From assembly GCA_963844625.1 (NCBI GenBank), contig CAWJPF010000016.1:51905-115904 (forward strand): DNA of 64,000 nt, written 5' to 3'. Positions within the stretch are counted from its first letter, which is position 1. Each line of letters opens with the position of its first letter. Positions 8,605-17,144 of the stretch are shown here, one piece after another. The notes beneath the pieces were generated by a model. The model was not told where the DNA came from. It saw only the letters and a list, made by a program, of their open reading frames with translations, and did not search any database. The translations under genes and the position numbers were made by a program. The DNA comes from Palsa-504 sp963844625 (GTDB taxonomy: Bacteria > Actinomycetota > Actinomycetes > Streptosporangiales > Streptosporangiaceae).

Positions 8605-10005
8605 TTGCCTTATCGAGCCCGGTACCTGCACATGGCCGGGGCGCTGGCGCTGGCCAGCGGAGCCCTATTCGCCACCGGCGCGCCCGTCGTGGCGGCGGCC
8701 AGTAGTGCGATCCAGCCGGCGATGACCACCCGGTTCGCCTCGGCTACCCAGCCGCCCACCCAGGCCCAGTGCGTGGCGAGCTTCACCGTCCCCTGCTACG
8801 AGCCGGCCCAGCTCCAGACCGCATACAACGAGCAGCCCCTGTTCAAGCACGGGATCACCGGCGCGGGCCAGACCATCGTGATCGTCGACTCGTTCGGGTC
8901 CCCGACGATCCAGGCCGACCTGGCCACCTTCGACGCCCAGTTCAACCTGCCGGCCCCGCCCTCCCTCCGGGTCATCCAGCCGGCCGGGGCCGTGCCGCCG
9001 TATGACCCCACCAACAGCGCCATGGTCGGCTGGGCCGGAGAGACCACCCTCGACGTCGAGTGGTCCCACAGCATGGCTCCCGGCGCCAACATCCTGCTAG
9101 TCGAGACCCCGGTCGCGGAGACCGAGGGGCCGGCGGGCTTCCCGGAGATCATCAAGGCCGAGAACTACGTCATCAACCATCACCTCGGCCAGGTGATCAG
9201 CCAGAGCTTCGACGCGACGGAGGGCACATTCCCGAACGCCGCATCCATCTACGCCCTGCGCAGCGCCTACATCAACGCCTACCTGCACGGGGTGACGGTC
9301 CTGGCCGCATCCGGCGACACCGGGGCGACCAACGACGCCAACGTCGCGGGGACGCTCTTCTACACCCATCCGGTGGTCGGATGGCCCGCCAGCGATCCGC
9401 TGGTCACCGGGGTGGGCGGCACGCAGCTGTCGCTCAATACCGCCGGCCAGCGGACCGCGCCGGACCAGGTGTGGAACGACACTTACAACACTGCCCTGCA
9501 GCAGGTCTTCTTCGGCGACCCCGGCCCCAACCCCCTCGCCGGGGGCGGCGGCAAGTCGGCGGTCTTCTCCCGGCCGTGGTACCAGACCCGCGTGGCCGGC
9601 ATCGTCGGGAACGCCAGGGGCGTGCCGGACATCGCCATGAGCGGCGCCTGCTCCGGGCTGGTCGACACCTACCAGAGCTTCGGCGGCGAGCCGGCCTGGT
9701 ACGTGGTTTGCGGCACGAGCGAGGCGACCCCCTTGTTCGCCGGGATCGTGTCCCTGGCCGACCAGGTCGCCGGGCATTCCCTCGGCCTGATCAACCCGGC
9801 GTTGTACACGCTGTCGGCCGAGCACGCACCGGGCCTGGTCGACATCACCCAGGGGAACAACACGGTGTCGTTCACCCAGAACGGAGCCTCCTACACGGTG
9901 CAGGGCTACAGCGCCCGCCGCGGTTACGACCTGGCGTCGGGGGTGGGGACGGTCAACGCCGCCCTGTTCGTCCCCGAGCTGGCCCGGGCCGCCGGCGGCA
10001 GGTAG
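8605..10005 (+). CDS. Secreted S53 (sedolisin) serine-carboxyl peptidase lacking a propeptide
   Basis: The product is 466 residues. A TTG start at 8605 is chosen because GGAGGAG lies at 8592-8598; the ATG at 8632 is the alternative. Residues about 10-32 form a signal peptide ending near APVVAAA. The sedolisin triad is visible: Glu146 and Asp150 in GETTLDVEW, the oxyanion Asp238 in AASGDTG, and the nucleophile Ser372 in CGTSEATP. A C-terminal DITQGNN...GYDLASGVGTVN segment matches the calcium-binding site. The ~180-residue pro-kumamolisin domain found in many sedolisins is absent; the catalytic domain begins right after the signal. The enzyme should be an extracellular, acid-active protease. 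Confidence 0.9.
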   Translation: MPYRARYLHMAGALALASGALFATGAPVVAAASSAIQPAMTTRFASATQPPTQAQCVASFTVPCYEPAQLQTAYNEQPLFKHGITGAGQTIVIVDSFGSPTIQADLATFDAQFNLPAPPSLRVIQPAGAVPPYDPTNSAMVGWAGETTLDVEWSHSMAPGANILLVETPVAETEGPAGFPEIIKAENYVINHHLGQVISQSFDATEGTFPNAASIYALRSAYINAYLHGVTVLAASGDTGATNDANVAGTLFYTHPVVGWPASDPLVTGVGGTQLSLNTAGQRTAPDQVWNDTYNTALQQVFFGDPGPNPLAGGGGKSAVFSRPWYQTRVAGIVGNARGVPDIAMSGACSGLVDTYQSFGGEPAWYVVCGTSEATPLFAGIVSLADQVAGHSLGLINPALYTLSAEHAPGLVDITQGNNTVSFTQNGASYTVQGYSARRGYDLASGVGTVNAALFVPELARAAGGR

Positions 10006-10057
10006 CCGGCCGCGGTCCCGCGCCCGTCGCGGGACCGCAGGGCTCCCGCACCTATCC

Positions 10058-10114
10058 CGGCAGCCGCCTCCGATCTCGTGTCCGCACGGACACATGATCG
10101 CGAGGCGGCTGCCG
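10058..10114. terminator. Long hairpin between convergent genes, likely bidirectional terminator
   Basis: CGGCAGCCGCCTC (from 10058) pairs with GAGGCGGCTGCCG (ending 10114), and an inner stem (GTGTCC/GGACAC) closes a short loop. It lies between the stop of the sedolisin and the stop of the convergent LLM gene. There is no strong U-run (CGGTTCTTT follows), which is common for actinobacterial terminators. Confidence 0.65.
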
Positions 10115-10146
10115 CGGTTCTTTCCCGGTGTGGCTCACGTCCGGTT

Positions 10147-11226
10147 TCACCGGTGATCGGGACCGGTCCGTCCGGCGGCCCGGATGAGCGCCGGGGTCAG
10201 GGCGGCCATGGCCTGGCCGGCCGGCTCCAGGCCGGGCCGGGCGGTGACGATCCGGACGATGGCCTCGTCCAGCCCGGCACTGAGCCGGGCGAACGCGGCC
10301 GGCGCGGGGGCCGGGGGGCCGTAGTAGCCGACCGCCTGCAGCATCTCATCTGACGCGGCGGCCACCAGCTCCGGCATGGCTGCGCCCCGGTCCCGCCGTT
10401 CCTCCAGCTCGCTCAGCTCCGCATCGAACCCCATCTGGGCGAACAGGCCCCGGTAGCCCGCGCTCTGCGGGGTGCCGGGCCGGCCCATGGCGTAGCCGAG
10501 CACCTGCGTGCCGAACGCCAGCCGGGCCGCGGCCACGTCGTCGTCGATGCAGACCCGGATATACATGGTCATCGGGACCGCGCCCGGGTCGCGGCCAGCC
10601 CGCGCGGCGCCCGCATCGATCGCCGACCGGCTGACCATGATGCGCTCCGGCGTGGCCCAGTTCAGCAGCGCTCCGTCGGCGATCTCCCCGGCGAGCCGGA
10701 GCATCTGCGGGCCGAGCGCGGCCAGGTACACCGGAGCCGGCGGCAGGTCCGCCAGCCCGAGCGAGGCGGACCGCGGCCACCCCGGGGCGCCCGGGTCCGC
10801 GCCCGCCCTGCTGACGATCGGCCCGGCCGTGACCTGCTGGCCGGCCAGCAGCCCGCGGACCTCGGTGACGTACTCGCGCATCACCGCGATCGGGCGGTCG
10901 GGCAGTCCCACCGACGCCCAGAACCCCGGCCCGTAGCCCCCCGTGCCGAGGCCGAGCACGAACCGCCCCGAGGACAGCTGAGCCAGCGTGGCCGCCTGGG
11001 CGGCCAGGCCCAGCGGGGTCCACATCCGCACCGCCGGGACGACCGAAATCCCGGTGCGCAGCGAGGTATCTTGCGACCAGGCCGCGCAGACGTGGAACGA
11101 GTCCGGCACTCCCCCGGCCGGGGTCCACAGGCTCTCGAATCCGAGCCGCGCCGCCTCCCGCGCGGCCGCTCGCATCTGGCCGAACGAAAGACCGAGCCGG
11201 GCATCCAGCCCCACGCCAATTCTCAT
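10147..11226 (-). CDS. LLM-class flavin/F420-dependent oxidoreductase
   Basis: The product is 359 residues from the ATG at 11226 (MRIGVGLDARLGLSFGQM); upstream in-frame sequence does not look coding. The luciferase-like TIM barrel is shown by AAREAARLGFESLWTP, the RTGISVVPAVRMWTPLGLAAQ strand region, LSSGRFVLGLGTGGYGP and VREYVTEVRGLLAG-like text. These proteins bind FMN or F420 and act as monooxygenases or hydride-transfer enzymes. The gene diverges from hoxX across a 310-bp gap and converges with the sedolisin. The substrate is unknown. Confidence 0.85.
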   Translation of the reverse strand: MRIGVGLDARLGLSFGQMRAAAREAARLGFESLWTPAGGVPDSFHVCAAWSQDTSLRTGISVVPAVRMWTPLGLAAQAATLAQLSSGRFVLGLGTGGYGPGFWASVGLPDRPIAVMREYVTEVRGLLAGQQVTAGPIVSRAGADPGAPGWPRSASLGLADLPPAPVYLAALGPQMLRLAGEIADGALLNWATPERIMVSRSAIDAGAARAGRDPGAVPMTMYIRVCIDDDVAAARLAFGTQVLGYAMGRPGTPQSAGYRGLFAQMGFDAELSELEERRDRGAAMPELVAAASDEMLQAVGYYGPPAPAPAAFARLSAGLDEAIVRIVTARPGLEPAGQAMAALTPALIRAAGRTGPDHR

Positions 11227-11536
11227 GACCGGTAGTATGCCGGACCGGCCTGGGCCGCGGTCAGGGCGGCGGGGAACCAGCCCGCCCACGGCGCACGCGG
11301 GACGCCCGGCCTGCGCCGGCTGCGGGAGGCGGGGGTGGGGCCGGCGGCAGGCACTACTGCCCGTTCGGAAGAAAAATGCTTGTCCCTCGTGCTCGCTGGC
11401 TGCGGCGTCCCGCGGCCGTCGGGCCCGGGGTGTATCAGGGCCGCGCGGGCAGGCTCCGTTCCAGAAAGGCATACCGCCGGGGACGGACGGCGGTGCGCGG
11501 GGGATCTTCCGGTCCGGGCGGCGGGGGGGAACGCTG
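11227..11536. other. Divergent intergenic region, no gene seen
   Basis: This gap separates the LLM gene and hoxX and should hold both promoters. I see no convincing -35/-10 pair, hairpin or gene. The only recognisable signal is the GGGGGG ribosome binding site just before the hoxX ATG. Confidence 0.4.
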
Positions 11537-13303
11537 ATGCGGATCTTGCTGGTGGCGAGCGGCTACAACAGCATGACGCAGCGGGTGCATGCCGAGCTGG
11601 CCGACCGGGGCCATGAGGTATCGGTCGAGCTGGCGCTCGGGGATGAGGTGCTGCGGGACGGGGTCCGCCGCTGTGACCCGGATCTGGTCATCGCGCCGAT
11701 GCTGACCATGGCGATTCCGGCGGATATCTGGTCGGCCTGGCCGTGCCTGATCGTTCACCCGGGACCGGTGGGCGACCGGGGGCCGTCCTCGCTGGACTGG
11801 GCGATCATGGACGGGGCCGGGCGCTGGGGTGTCACCGTGCTGCAGGCGAACGCGGAGATGGACGCGGGCGATATCTGGGCCAGCGCGGAGTTCACGATGC
11901 CGGCCGGCGGCTCGAAGAGCTCGGTGTACCGCACCGAGGTGGCGGACGCCGCGGCGCGGGCGGTGCTGCTGGCGGTTAGCCGGTTCGCGGCGGGCCGGTT
12001 CCGGCCGGAGCCGCTGGACTACCGCAGGCCCGGTGTGCTCGGGCAGGGCCGGCCGCCATGCCGGCAGGGCGACCGCAGGATCGACTGGCCGTCTGAGCCG
12101 ACCGGTGCGGTGCTGGCCAAGCTGCGGGCGGCCGACTCCAGCCCCGGCGTCCTGGACGTGCTCGGCGGCGCCGAGTACTACCTGGTCGGCGGGCACACCG
12201 AAGACGAGCTGCGCGGGGCGCCCGGGACGATCCTCGCGCAGCGGGACGGCGCCATCTGCCGCGCGACCACGGACGGCGCGGTCTGGATCCCGCAGCTGCG
12301 CCGGCGTCCGGCGCCCGGCGGGCCTAAAACCTTCAAGTTGCCGGCCGCGCTGGCGTTGCGCGGGTCCCTGGCGGGCGTGCCGCAGGTCCCCGCCCCGCTG
12401 ATGACGCCGCCGGGCCGGCGCACCTACCAGCAGATCCGCTACCGCGAGTCCGACGGCGTCGGCTACCTGGAGTTCTGCTTCCCCGGCGGGGCGATGAGCA
12501 CCGGGCAGTGCCGCCGCCTGCTCGCCGCCTACCGGCACGCCCAGGGGCGCCCGGTGAAGGTGATCGTGCTCGGCGGCCCCAGGGACTTCTTCGCCAACGG
12601 CATCGACCTGAACGTGATCGAGGCCGCCGATGATCCCGCCGAGGAGTCCTGGCGGAACATCAACGCCATCGATGACCTGGTGGAGGCGATCCTGACCAGC
12701 ACCGGCCAGCTCACCGTGGCGGCGCTGGCGGGTAACGCCGCGGCCGGCGGCCTGATGCTCGCGCTGGCCGCCGATCAGGTCTGGTGCCGGGCCGGCGCGG
12801 TCCTGAACCCGCACTACCGGCTGATGGGCCTGCACGGCTCGGAGTACTGGACCTACACGCTGCCGCGGCGCGTCGGCGCGCGCGAGGCGGCCCGGCTTAC
12901 CGAGGCGTGCCTGCCGGTCAGTTCGGCCGCCGCGTTGCGATCGGGCCTGGTCGACCGGGTCATCGCGGCCGACCCGGGCGGGTACCGCGCGCAGGTGGCG
13001 GTCCTGGCCGAGCAGCTGGCCCGCAGCCCCGATTACGTACCGTGGCTGGCGGCCAAGGCACGCCAGCTCGCCGCGGCCGGGAAACAGCGGCCGCTGGCCA
13101 CTTACCGAGCCGCCGAGCTGGCCATCATGAGACGCAACTTCTCCGGGGCGCCTGAGCCGTACGCCCAGCTGCGGCGGGCTTTCGTGTACAAGGACAAGCC
13201 GGCGTGCACGCCGCCGCATCTCGCCCGGCACCGGAGCGCTGCCCTGCCCTCCGAGCCCGCGCGGTCCCGGGCCCAGCGGGCAGCCAGTGTCGTGGGCGGT
13301 TAG
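11537..13303 (+). CDS. hoxX: Hydrogenase maturation protein HoxX (formyl-transferase/crotonase bi-domain)
   Basis: The product is 588 residues. Residues 1 to ~170 form an N10-formyl-THF transferase domain: MRILLVASGYNSMTQRVH, IVHPGPVGDRGPSSLDWAI and VLQANAEMDAGDIWASAEF. A linker-like middle contains VWIPQLRRRPAPGGPKTFKL. Residues about 295-560 are a crotonase fold with DFFANGIDLNVIEAA, ALAGNAAAGGLMLALAADQV and LNPHYRLMGLHGSEYWTYTL. HoxX makes the CO ligand of [NiFe] hydrogenases from formyl-THF through formyl-CoA, allowing maturation in air. The ATG at 11537 follows a run of G. No hydrogenase or hyp gene lies in the window, so the partner must be elsewhere or this is an orphan. Confidence 0.93.
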   Translation: MRILLVASGYNSMTQRVHAELADRGHEVSVELALGDEVLRDGVRRCDPDLVIAPMLTMAIPADIWSAWPCLIVHPGPVGDRGPSSLDWAIMDGAGRWGVTVLQANAEMDAGDIWASAEFTMPAGGSKSSVYRTEVADAAARAVLLAVSRFAAGRFRPEPLDYRRPGVLGQGRPPCRQGDRRIDWPSEPTGAVLAKLRAADSSPGVLDVLGGAEYYLVGGHTEDELRGAPGTILAQRDGAICRATTDGAVWIPQLRRRPAPGGPKTFKLPAALALRGSLAGVPQVPAPLMTPPGRRTYQQIRYRESDGVGYLEFCFPGGAMSTGQCRRLLAAYRHAQGRPVKVIVLGGPRDFFANGIDLNVIEAADDPAEESWRNINAIDDLVEAILTSTGQLTVAALAGNAAAGGLMLALAADQVWCRAGAVLNPHYRLMGLHGSEYWTYTLPRRVGAREAARLTEACLPVSSAAALRSGLVDRVIAADPGGYRAQVAVLAEQLARSPDYVPWLAAKARQLAAAGKQRPLATYRAAELAIMRRNFSGAPEPYAQLRRAFVYKDKPACTPPHLARHRSAALPSEPARSRAQRAASVVGG

Positions 13304-13328
13304 CTGGTTCCGTTCCGCTATGTCGAGG

Positions 13329-14276
13329 TCAGCGCTGGGCCTGGAACGGCTCGAGGAGCTGGCTGGCCATGAGCCGCAGGGGCGGCGCAGCCGGGTCGCC
13401 CTGCTCGACGGGGACCGGGCGGCTGTCCAGGCCGGTGCGACCGACGCGGCTGGCGCGAGAGGGGAACCTCGCCCGGCCGGCCAGGACATCCCAGATCGTC
13501 AGCACGACGCCGAGGTTCGCGTCCTGGATGTCCGTCGCGTGGTGCAGCCGGTGGTACGCGGGGCTCACCAGGACCCGGCCGAGCGGGCCGAAGGTCCAGC
13601 GGAGGTTGGCGTGCTGCAGGGTGCCGACGCAGACGTAGGCCGTGATGAGCACCGGGTCGATCGGGCGCGCGGGCATCAGGACGACGACCGGGACGGTCGC
13701 CAGCAGGAACCCGGTCGTGTGCATGAGAGGATGCGCGCGGAACGAGGTCAGCACGCTGAGCTCCTCCTGGCTGTGGTGCAGGGCGTGGAAGCGCCACAGC
13801 GCATCGGACCGGTGGTCGGCGTAATGGGCCAGCCAGTTCGCGGCGTCCATGGCCACGATCGTGAGCGGGACAAGCAGCCAGCCAGGCCAGTTCTGGGCCG
13901 GCCGCAGCTCGATCCACTGCGCGTGCCCGCCGATCAGGGTCGCCGCCCCGACGCCGAGCAGCGTCATCAGCGGGATCACCACGATCGCGTGCAGGGCCAG
14001 GAAGCACGCGTCCTGGACGTGGCCGCGGGCCAGGACCGGACGGGGTTCGGCCGGCCAGACCCGCTCGCAGATCCCGGTCACGACGACCAGCCCCACCAGG
14101 AGCGGAGCGGCCAGTTCAGCCCAGCCTGCCGAGAGCACGGTCCCGAGACTGCCCTGCCTGAGCAGCACGGTGACGGCAACCCACAGCAGAAAGACCGTGA
14201 CTCCGGCCAGGACGAACGAGGCAGGGCTCAGACGCCGCGCCATGCTTGCTGGTACCTCGATCTGCCGAACGGCCAC
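13329..14276 (-). CDS. Sterol desaturase / fatty acid hydroxylase superfamily membrane protein
   Basis: The product is 315 residues. A GTG start at 14276 is supported by GGAGGG about 8 nt upstream; Met at 14243 is the alternative. There are two N-terminal and two central hydrophobic hairpins. The di-iron histidine clusters are present: HYADHR, FHALHHSQ, a downstream QHANLRW and HRLHHA. These fit the integral-membrane FA_hydroxylase family, which uses oxygen and a di-iron centre on lipids. It is convergent with hoxX (25-bp gap). The lipid substrate is unknown; the histidines are intact, so the enzyme is probably active. Confidence 0.87.
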   Translation of the reverse strand: MAVRQIEVPASMARRLSPASFVLAGVTVFLLWVAVTVLLRQGSLGTVLSAGWAELAAPLLVGLVVVTGICERVWPAEPRPVLARGHVQDACFLALHAIVVIPLMTLLGVGAATLIGGHAQWIELRPAQNWPGWLLVPLTIVAMDAANWLAHYADHRSDALWRFHALHHSQEELSVLTSFRAHPLMHTTGFLLATVPVVVLMPARPIDPVLITAYVCVGTLQHANLRWTFGPLGRVLVSPAYHRLHHATDIQDANLGVVLTIWDVLAGRARFPSRASRVGRTGLDSRPVPVEQGDPAAPPLRLMASQLLEPFQAQR

Positions 14277-14356
14277 CCGGGCTTCCCTCCCCGCATCCCC
14301 TTGCCCAAGATCACGGATCGGCGGCGTAACTGGTTCACAGCGTTGCGCGGGCTACC

Positions 14357-14719
14357 CTAGCTGTAATAGTCGTTGCCCCTGGAGAACTCGACAAAGGTGC
14401 ACGGCTGGTCGCCGACCGTCCAGGCATCGTGGCCCGGGGGAAGCAGCATCACCTCCCCGGCGGAGAAGTCCTCCTGCGAGCCGTCGCGCAGGAGGACCCG
14501 GAGCGTTCCGGCGGTCACCAGCGCCACATGGGGCAGCTCGCACAGGTCAGTCCCCGCGTAGGCCTTGAGGTCCTTTGACCACCTCGCCCCGGCGTGGAAG
14601 GTCACCTCGGTGACGGCAACGCCGTCCAGCTGGGCGGTCTTCTTGGAGATGAGCCCGTGAACGTCGGCCGGGATGCCGGCTATGCGGGCCTTCTGCATGG
14701 ACGGGTTGTATGTCGGCAT
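14357..14719 (-). CDS. Small cupin-domain protein
   Basis: The product is 120 residues of single cupin fold. The second half, LRVLLRDGSQEDFSAGEVMLLPPGHDAWTVGD, has the cupin-2 look (P-G-H followed by a strand). The upstream motif has a Cys/His-containing strand (TDLCELPHVALVTAGTLRV). The function is unassigned; such proteins may bind metal or act as small isomerases. A 16-bp perfect palindrome lies 38 bp upstream of the ATG and may regulate it. A second Met seven residues in is an alternative start. Confidence 0.75.
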   Translation of the reverse strand: MPTYNPSMQKARIAGIPADVHGLISKKTAQLDGVAVTEVTFHAGARWSKDLKAYAGTDLCELPHVALVTAGTLRVLLRDGSQEDFSAGEVMLLPPGHDAWTVGDQPCTFVEFSRGNDYYS

Positions 14720-14756
14720 GAGCCCAAGCCTGGTCGGCTGTGGCCCAGAAGTCTAG

Positions 14757-14772
14757 TAACTCGATCGAGTTA
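14757..14772. promoter_or_regulatory. Perfect palindrome, likely TetR-type operator for the cupin gene
   Basis: TAACTCGATCGAGTTA is a perfect 16-bp palindrome in the 223-bp gap upstream of the cupin gene, between where a minus-strand -35 and -10 (TAGACT-like) would lie. The size and AT-ended symmetry are typical of TetR-family sites. No adjacent regulator gene is present. Confidence 0.45.
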
Positions 14773-14942
14773 GCCGAAAATTGTCCGGCCGCCGGGCCGG
14801 CTCCGCCCAGGGTGAGCGGTTCAATCTGCCCGGCGTTGAGCGCGCTGCGCGCGGGAAACGTGACGACGAGCTGGCCCGGCTGCGTGCCCAGTTCGGATCG
14901 GGTGCCGTCCATGCGGCGGTCGTGAAGGTGCGGGTCACTTTG

Positions 14943-15974
14943 CTATTCGGCGGAGATCCCGATCGGAGTACTGGCGGCCAGGCCGAGGTCGCGCATGGCC
15001 TTGCGGTAGGCGACGGCGACTGCGTCGAAGCGCAAGTGAAGCTCGGCGGCCAGGTCGAATGGCACGCGCTCGGGTCGTTGTGATTCGACGACAACCTGGT
15101 CCTGGCCGAAGATGGTGTCCTCGAACTCGCGGATCACCCGGTCTGGCTGATCGGTGTTGTAGTTGCGGCCGATGACCACATAGCCCGCGCAGCGGTCGGC
15201 CGCAACCGGCTGTGAGGCGAAGAAATACACCATGCCTCGTTGCCCGCCCCAGCCCAGCCGCAGCACGATCGTGTAGGGCAGGTGCAGTTCGTAGCGACTG
15301 CGCCGTTCCGGCGGTCCGGCCTGCTCGTTGCCGAACACCGGGAACTCTTCGGAATTGGGTACCTCAGGGCGCACGATCTCATACCGCAGCACGTGACCGT
15401 CGGTGTGCACCTCGTGGCGGGGAACCACCGGCCGCTGCGGGTCGCCGAGCAGCCCCGGATGGACCCAGGGGAAGTGCCCGAAGTCGGTGAAATTCTCCAC
15501 CTGGCGGCCCGCGTCGCAGCGCCAGCGGTACGGCCCGGCCGAAACTATCGCCCACTCGCCGGTTTCCAGTTCCGGGACCCGCGGCAGCGGCCACCGGGGT
15601 TCCTCTAGCGCGACCCAGATCAGCCCGTACCGTTCCTGCGCGCGGAATGTCCGGACCCGGGCCTTGGCCGGGACTACCGCCGGATCCTCCTTTTGCGGGA
15701 TCGCCACGCACCGGCCATCAGCGCCGTACCGCCAGCCGTGGTAGGCGCACACTAGTTCGTCGCCCTGAATCCGGCCCAGCGACAGCGCAGTGCCGCGGTG
15801 CACGCATAGATCGGACATCACCCGTGGCGCTCCGCCGGTCCCCCGCCAGACCACCAGCGGCTCACCGAGCAGGTCGGCGTGCACCGGGCGGTCAGCAACT
15901 TCACCGGCGAACGCGACGGGATGCCAGCACGCGCGCTGGGCCGCCAGGTCCGCGAACACTCCCGGTGAATTCAT
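14943..15974 (-). CDS. Rieske [2Fe-2S] aromatic-ring-hydroxylating oxygenase alpha-subunit-like protein
   Basis: The product is 343 residues from the ATG at 15974 (MNSPGVFADLAAQRACWHPV), preceded by GGGGTGG; an upstream start would add 20 poor residues. The Rieske cluster ligands are clear: C-V-H-R-G and, further on, C-A-Y-H-G-W-R-Y-G. The catalytic domain contains ENFTDFGHFPWVHPGLLGD, where the N-x-x-D-x-x-H-x-x-x-x-H iron site is recognisable. The family (PaO/VanA-like) performs monooxygenation or demethylation using an external reductase, which is not encoded nearby. Confidence 0.88.
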   Translation of the reverse strand: MNSPGVFADLAAQRACWHPVAFAGEVADRPVHADLLGEPLVVWRGTGGAPRVMSDLCVHRGTALSLGRIQGDELVCAYHGWRYGADGRCVAIPQKEDPAVVPAKARVRTFRAQERYGLIWVALEEPRWPLPRVPELETGEWAIVSAGPYRWRCDAGRQVENFTDFGHFPWVHPGLLGDPQRPVVPRHEVHTDGHVLRYEIVRPEVPNSEEFPVFGNEQAGPPERRSRYELHLPYTIVLRLGWGGQRGMVYFFASQPVAADRCAGYVVIGRNYNTDQPDRVIREFEDTIFGQDQVVVESQRPERVPFDLAAELHLRFDAVAVAYRKAMRDLGLAASTPIGISAE

Positions 15975-16052
15975 CGCCACCCCAGATAGACGACGCCCCT
16001 GCCCGGCCCAGACCACGACCGAGCCTGGCAGCATTGTGAGGCGTCAGGCCAG

Positions 16053-16114
16053 CGCCGGTCCACCGCGGCCACCGCCGGTCCGCCGGCGGCCACCGCCGGT
16101 CCAGCCGCGGCCAG
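16053..16114. repeat. Three short tandem repeats of about 20 bp
   Basis: Units beginning CGCCGGTCC and ending GCGGCCA occur at about 16053-16072, 16073-16093 and 16094-16114 with minor changes. They lie in the 704-bp gap between the Rieske gene and the Ddn-family gene. No function is apparent. Confidence 0.6.
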
Positions 16115-16289
16115 AGCTAAACGCAAAGCCGCGCAGATCGCCCGATAGCCGAGATCACTGATCCGCGAGATCTTTGTTGCACTGTCGCACAGATCAGGCG
16201 GCCCGGTAAACGTTCTCCCCCGTCTCCCCGTTGCTCAGTGTGATATCGAGGTTGGCATGCCTCTTGGGGCAACGTCAGGACGGTTCGGT

Positions 16290-16467
16290 GTGACCGGCCC
16301 ACTCGAGGCCGTGTCTGGGTGCCTGGCTTGAGCTGCGCGCCGACGACCGCGCTGCGGTGCTCCAAGCGGCGCTCGGGACAGGACTTACCGAGGTCAGGCA
16401 CCCGGGCCATCGGTATTACTTCATGATTCCTGGCGGCCAGGTGTTTACCATCGCTCCCGCGAGCTGA
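16290..16467 (+). pseudogene. C-terminal remnant of a VOC/glyoxalase-like protein
   Basis: One frame, closed by TGA at 16465-16467, reads ELRADDRAAVLQAALGTG, LTEVRHPGHRYYFM and IPGGQVFTIAPAS. This ordering (x-a-L-x-x-G-x-x-E-V-x-H-P-G-H-x-x-Y-F-M-x-P-G-G-Q-V-F) matches the last ~50 residues of small actinobacterial VOC proteins. The N-terminal part is missing and a stop lies upstream in frame, so it is a fragment. Confidence 0.42.
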
Positions 16468-16516
16468 ACGCGGCAAAAAGGTGGCCCGGCGAAGGCGAGG
16501 GTAAGCCCCGCAGTAA

Positions 16517-16678
16517 AAGATCTTCAACGGCAGCGGTGGCCGGCTGGACGGCGCGAACCTGGCGGCGGCGCTGGCCGCGGCGCTGGCCGCGGCCTGGCCG
16601 CGGCCTGGGCGACGATGCAGGCACGTCGTCAAGCTCACGGTCTACCTGACGCATGGTTCTTTAGCTACGCTGGTCACC
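16517..16678 (+). pseudogene. Rid-family (RidA-like) fragment running in frame into the next gene
   Basis: After a TAA at 16514-16516 the frame stays open with GANLAAALAAALAAA and then HVVKLTVYLTHG, close to the RidA helix-strand pattern (xNLxAVLxAAG...DVVKLTVYLTD). The middle is scrambled by a short GC-rich duplication. The frame continues without a stop into the GTG at 16679, so a remnant has been placed directly before the Ddn-family gene. Low complexity makes the assignment uncertain. Confidence 0.4.
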
Positions 16679-17128
16679 GTGTCCGATCACTACCGCGCGC
16701 CGGGCTGGTTCACGCGCAACGTTTTCAACCGGCTGGTGGCGTTCCTGACCAGGCAGGGCATCAGCGTTCTCGGCTCGCGGGTCCTGGCGGTGAAGGGCCG
16801 GACAAGTGGCGAGTGGCGCACCACGCCGGTGAACCTGCTCACCCACGATGGCCGCCGTTACCTCGTCTCACCCCGCGGTGAAACTCAGTGGGTGCGGAAC
16901 CTGCGGGTCGCAGGCACTGGCGAACTGCGGCTAGGCAGGCGGGCCGAGAGCTTCCGCGGCCGGGAACTCAGCGACGACGAGAAGGTCCCGGTCCTGCGCG
17001 CCTACCTCAAGAGGTGGAAGGCAGAGGTCGGGATCTTCTTCGAGGGCACCGGGCCGGACTCGAGCGACGACCAGATCCGCGCCATCGCGCCTAAACACCC
17101 GGCGTTCGAGGTGCTCCCTGTCGAGTAG
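16679..17128 (+). CDS. Deazaflavin (F420)-dependent nitroreductase, Ddn family
   Basis: The product is 149 residues. The Ddn/FGD-associated split-barrel pattern is clear: NRLVAFLTRQGISVLGSRVL, then VKGRTSGEWRTTPVNLLTHD, YLVSPRGETQWVRNLR and a C-terminal HPAFEVLPV. Family members bind F420H2 and reduce quinones or nitro compounds. The GTG start at 16679 has no obvious ribosome binding site and sits within a frame that is open further upstream. Confidence 0.88.
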   Translation: MSDHYRAPGWFTRNVFNRLVAFLTRQGISVLGSRVLAVKGRTSGEWRTTPVNLLTHDGRRYLVSPRGETQWVRNLRVAGTGELRLGRRAESFRGRELSDDEKVPVLRAYLKRWKAEVGIFFEGTGPDSSDDQIRAIAPKHPAFEVLPVE

Positions 17129-17144
17129 CCGACTCCGGGGACTG

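Noticed and set aside
9060..10097. 345-codon frame overlapping the sedolisin
   Set aside because: It is Arg/Gly/Pro-rich out-of-frame text; the sedolisin frame contains the full catalytic triad.
11435..13489. 684-codon open frame on the minus strand
   Set aside because: It is antisense to hoxX, whose motifs are all in the plus frame.
14830..14935. Possible C-terminal remnant of a Y-family DNA polymerase (RDDELARLRAQFG)
   Set aside because: Only about 20 residues resemble the family and the flanks do not, so I did not list it as a pseudogene.
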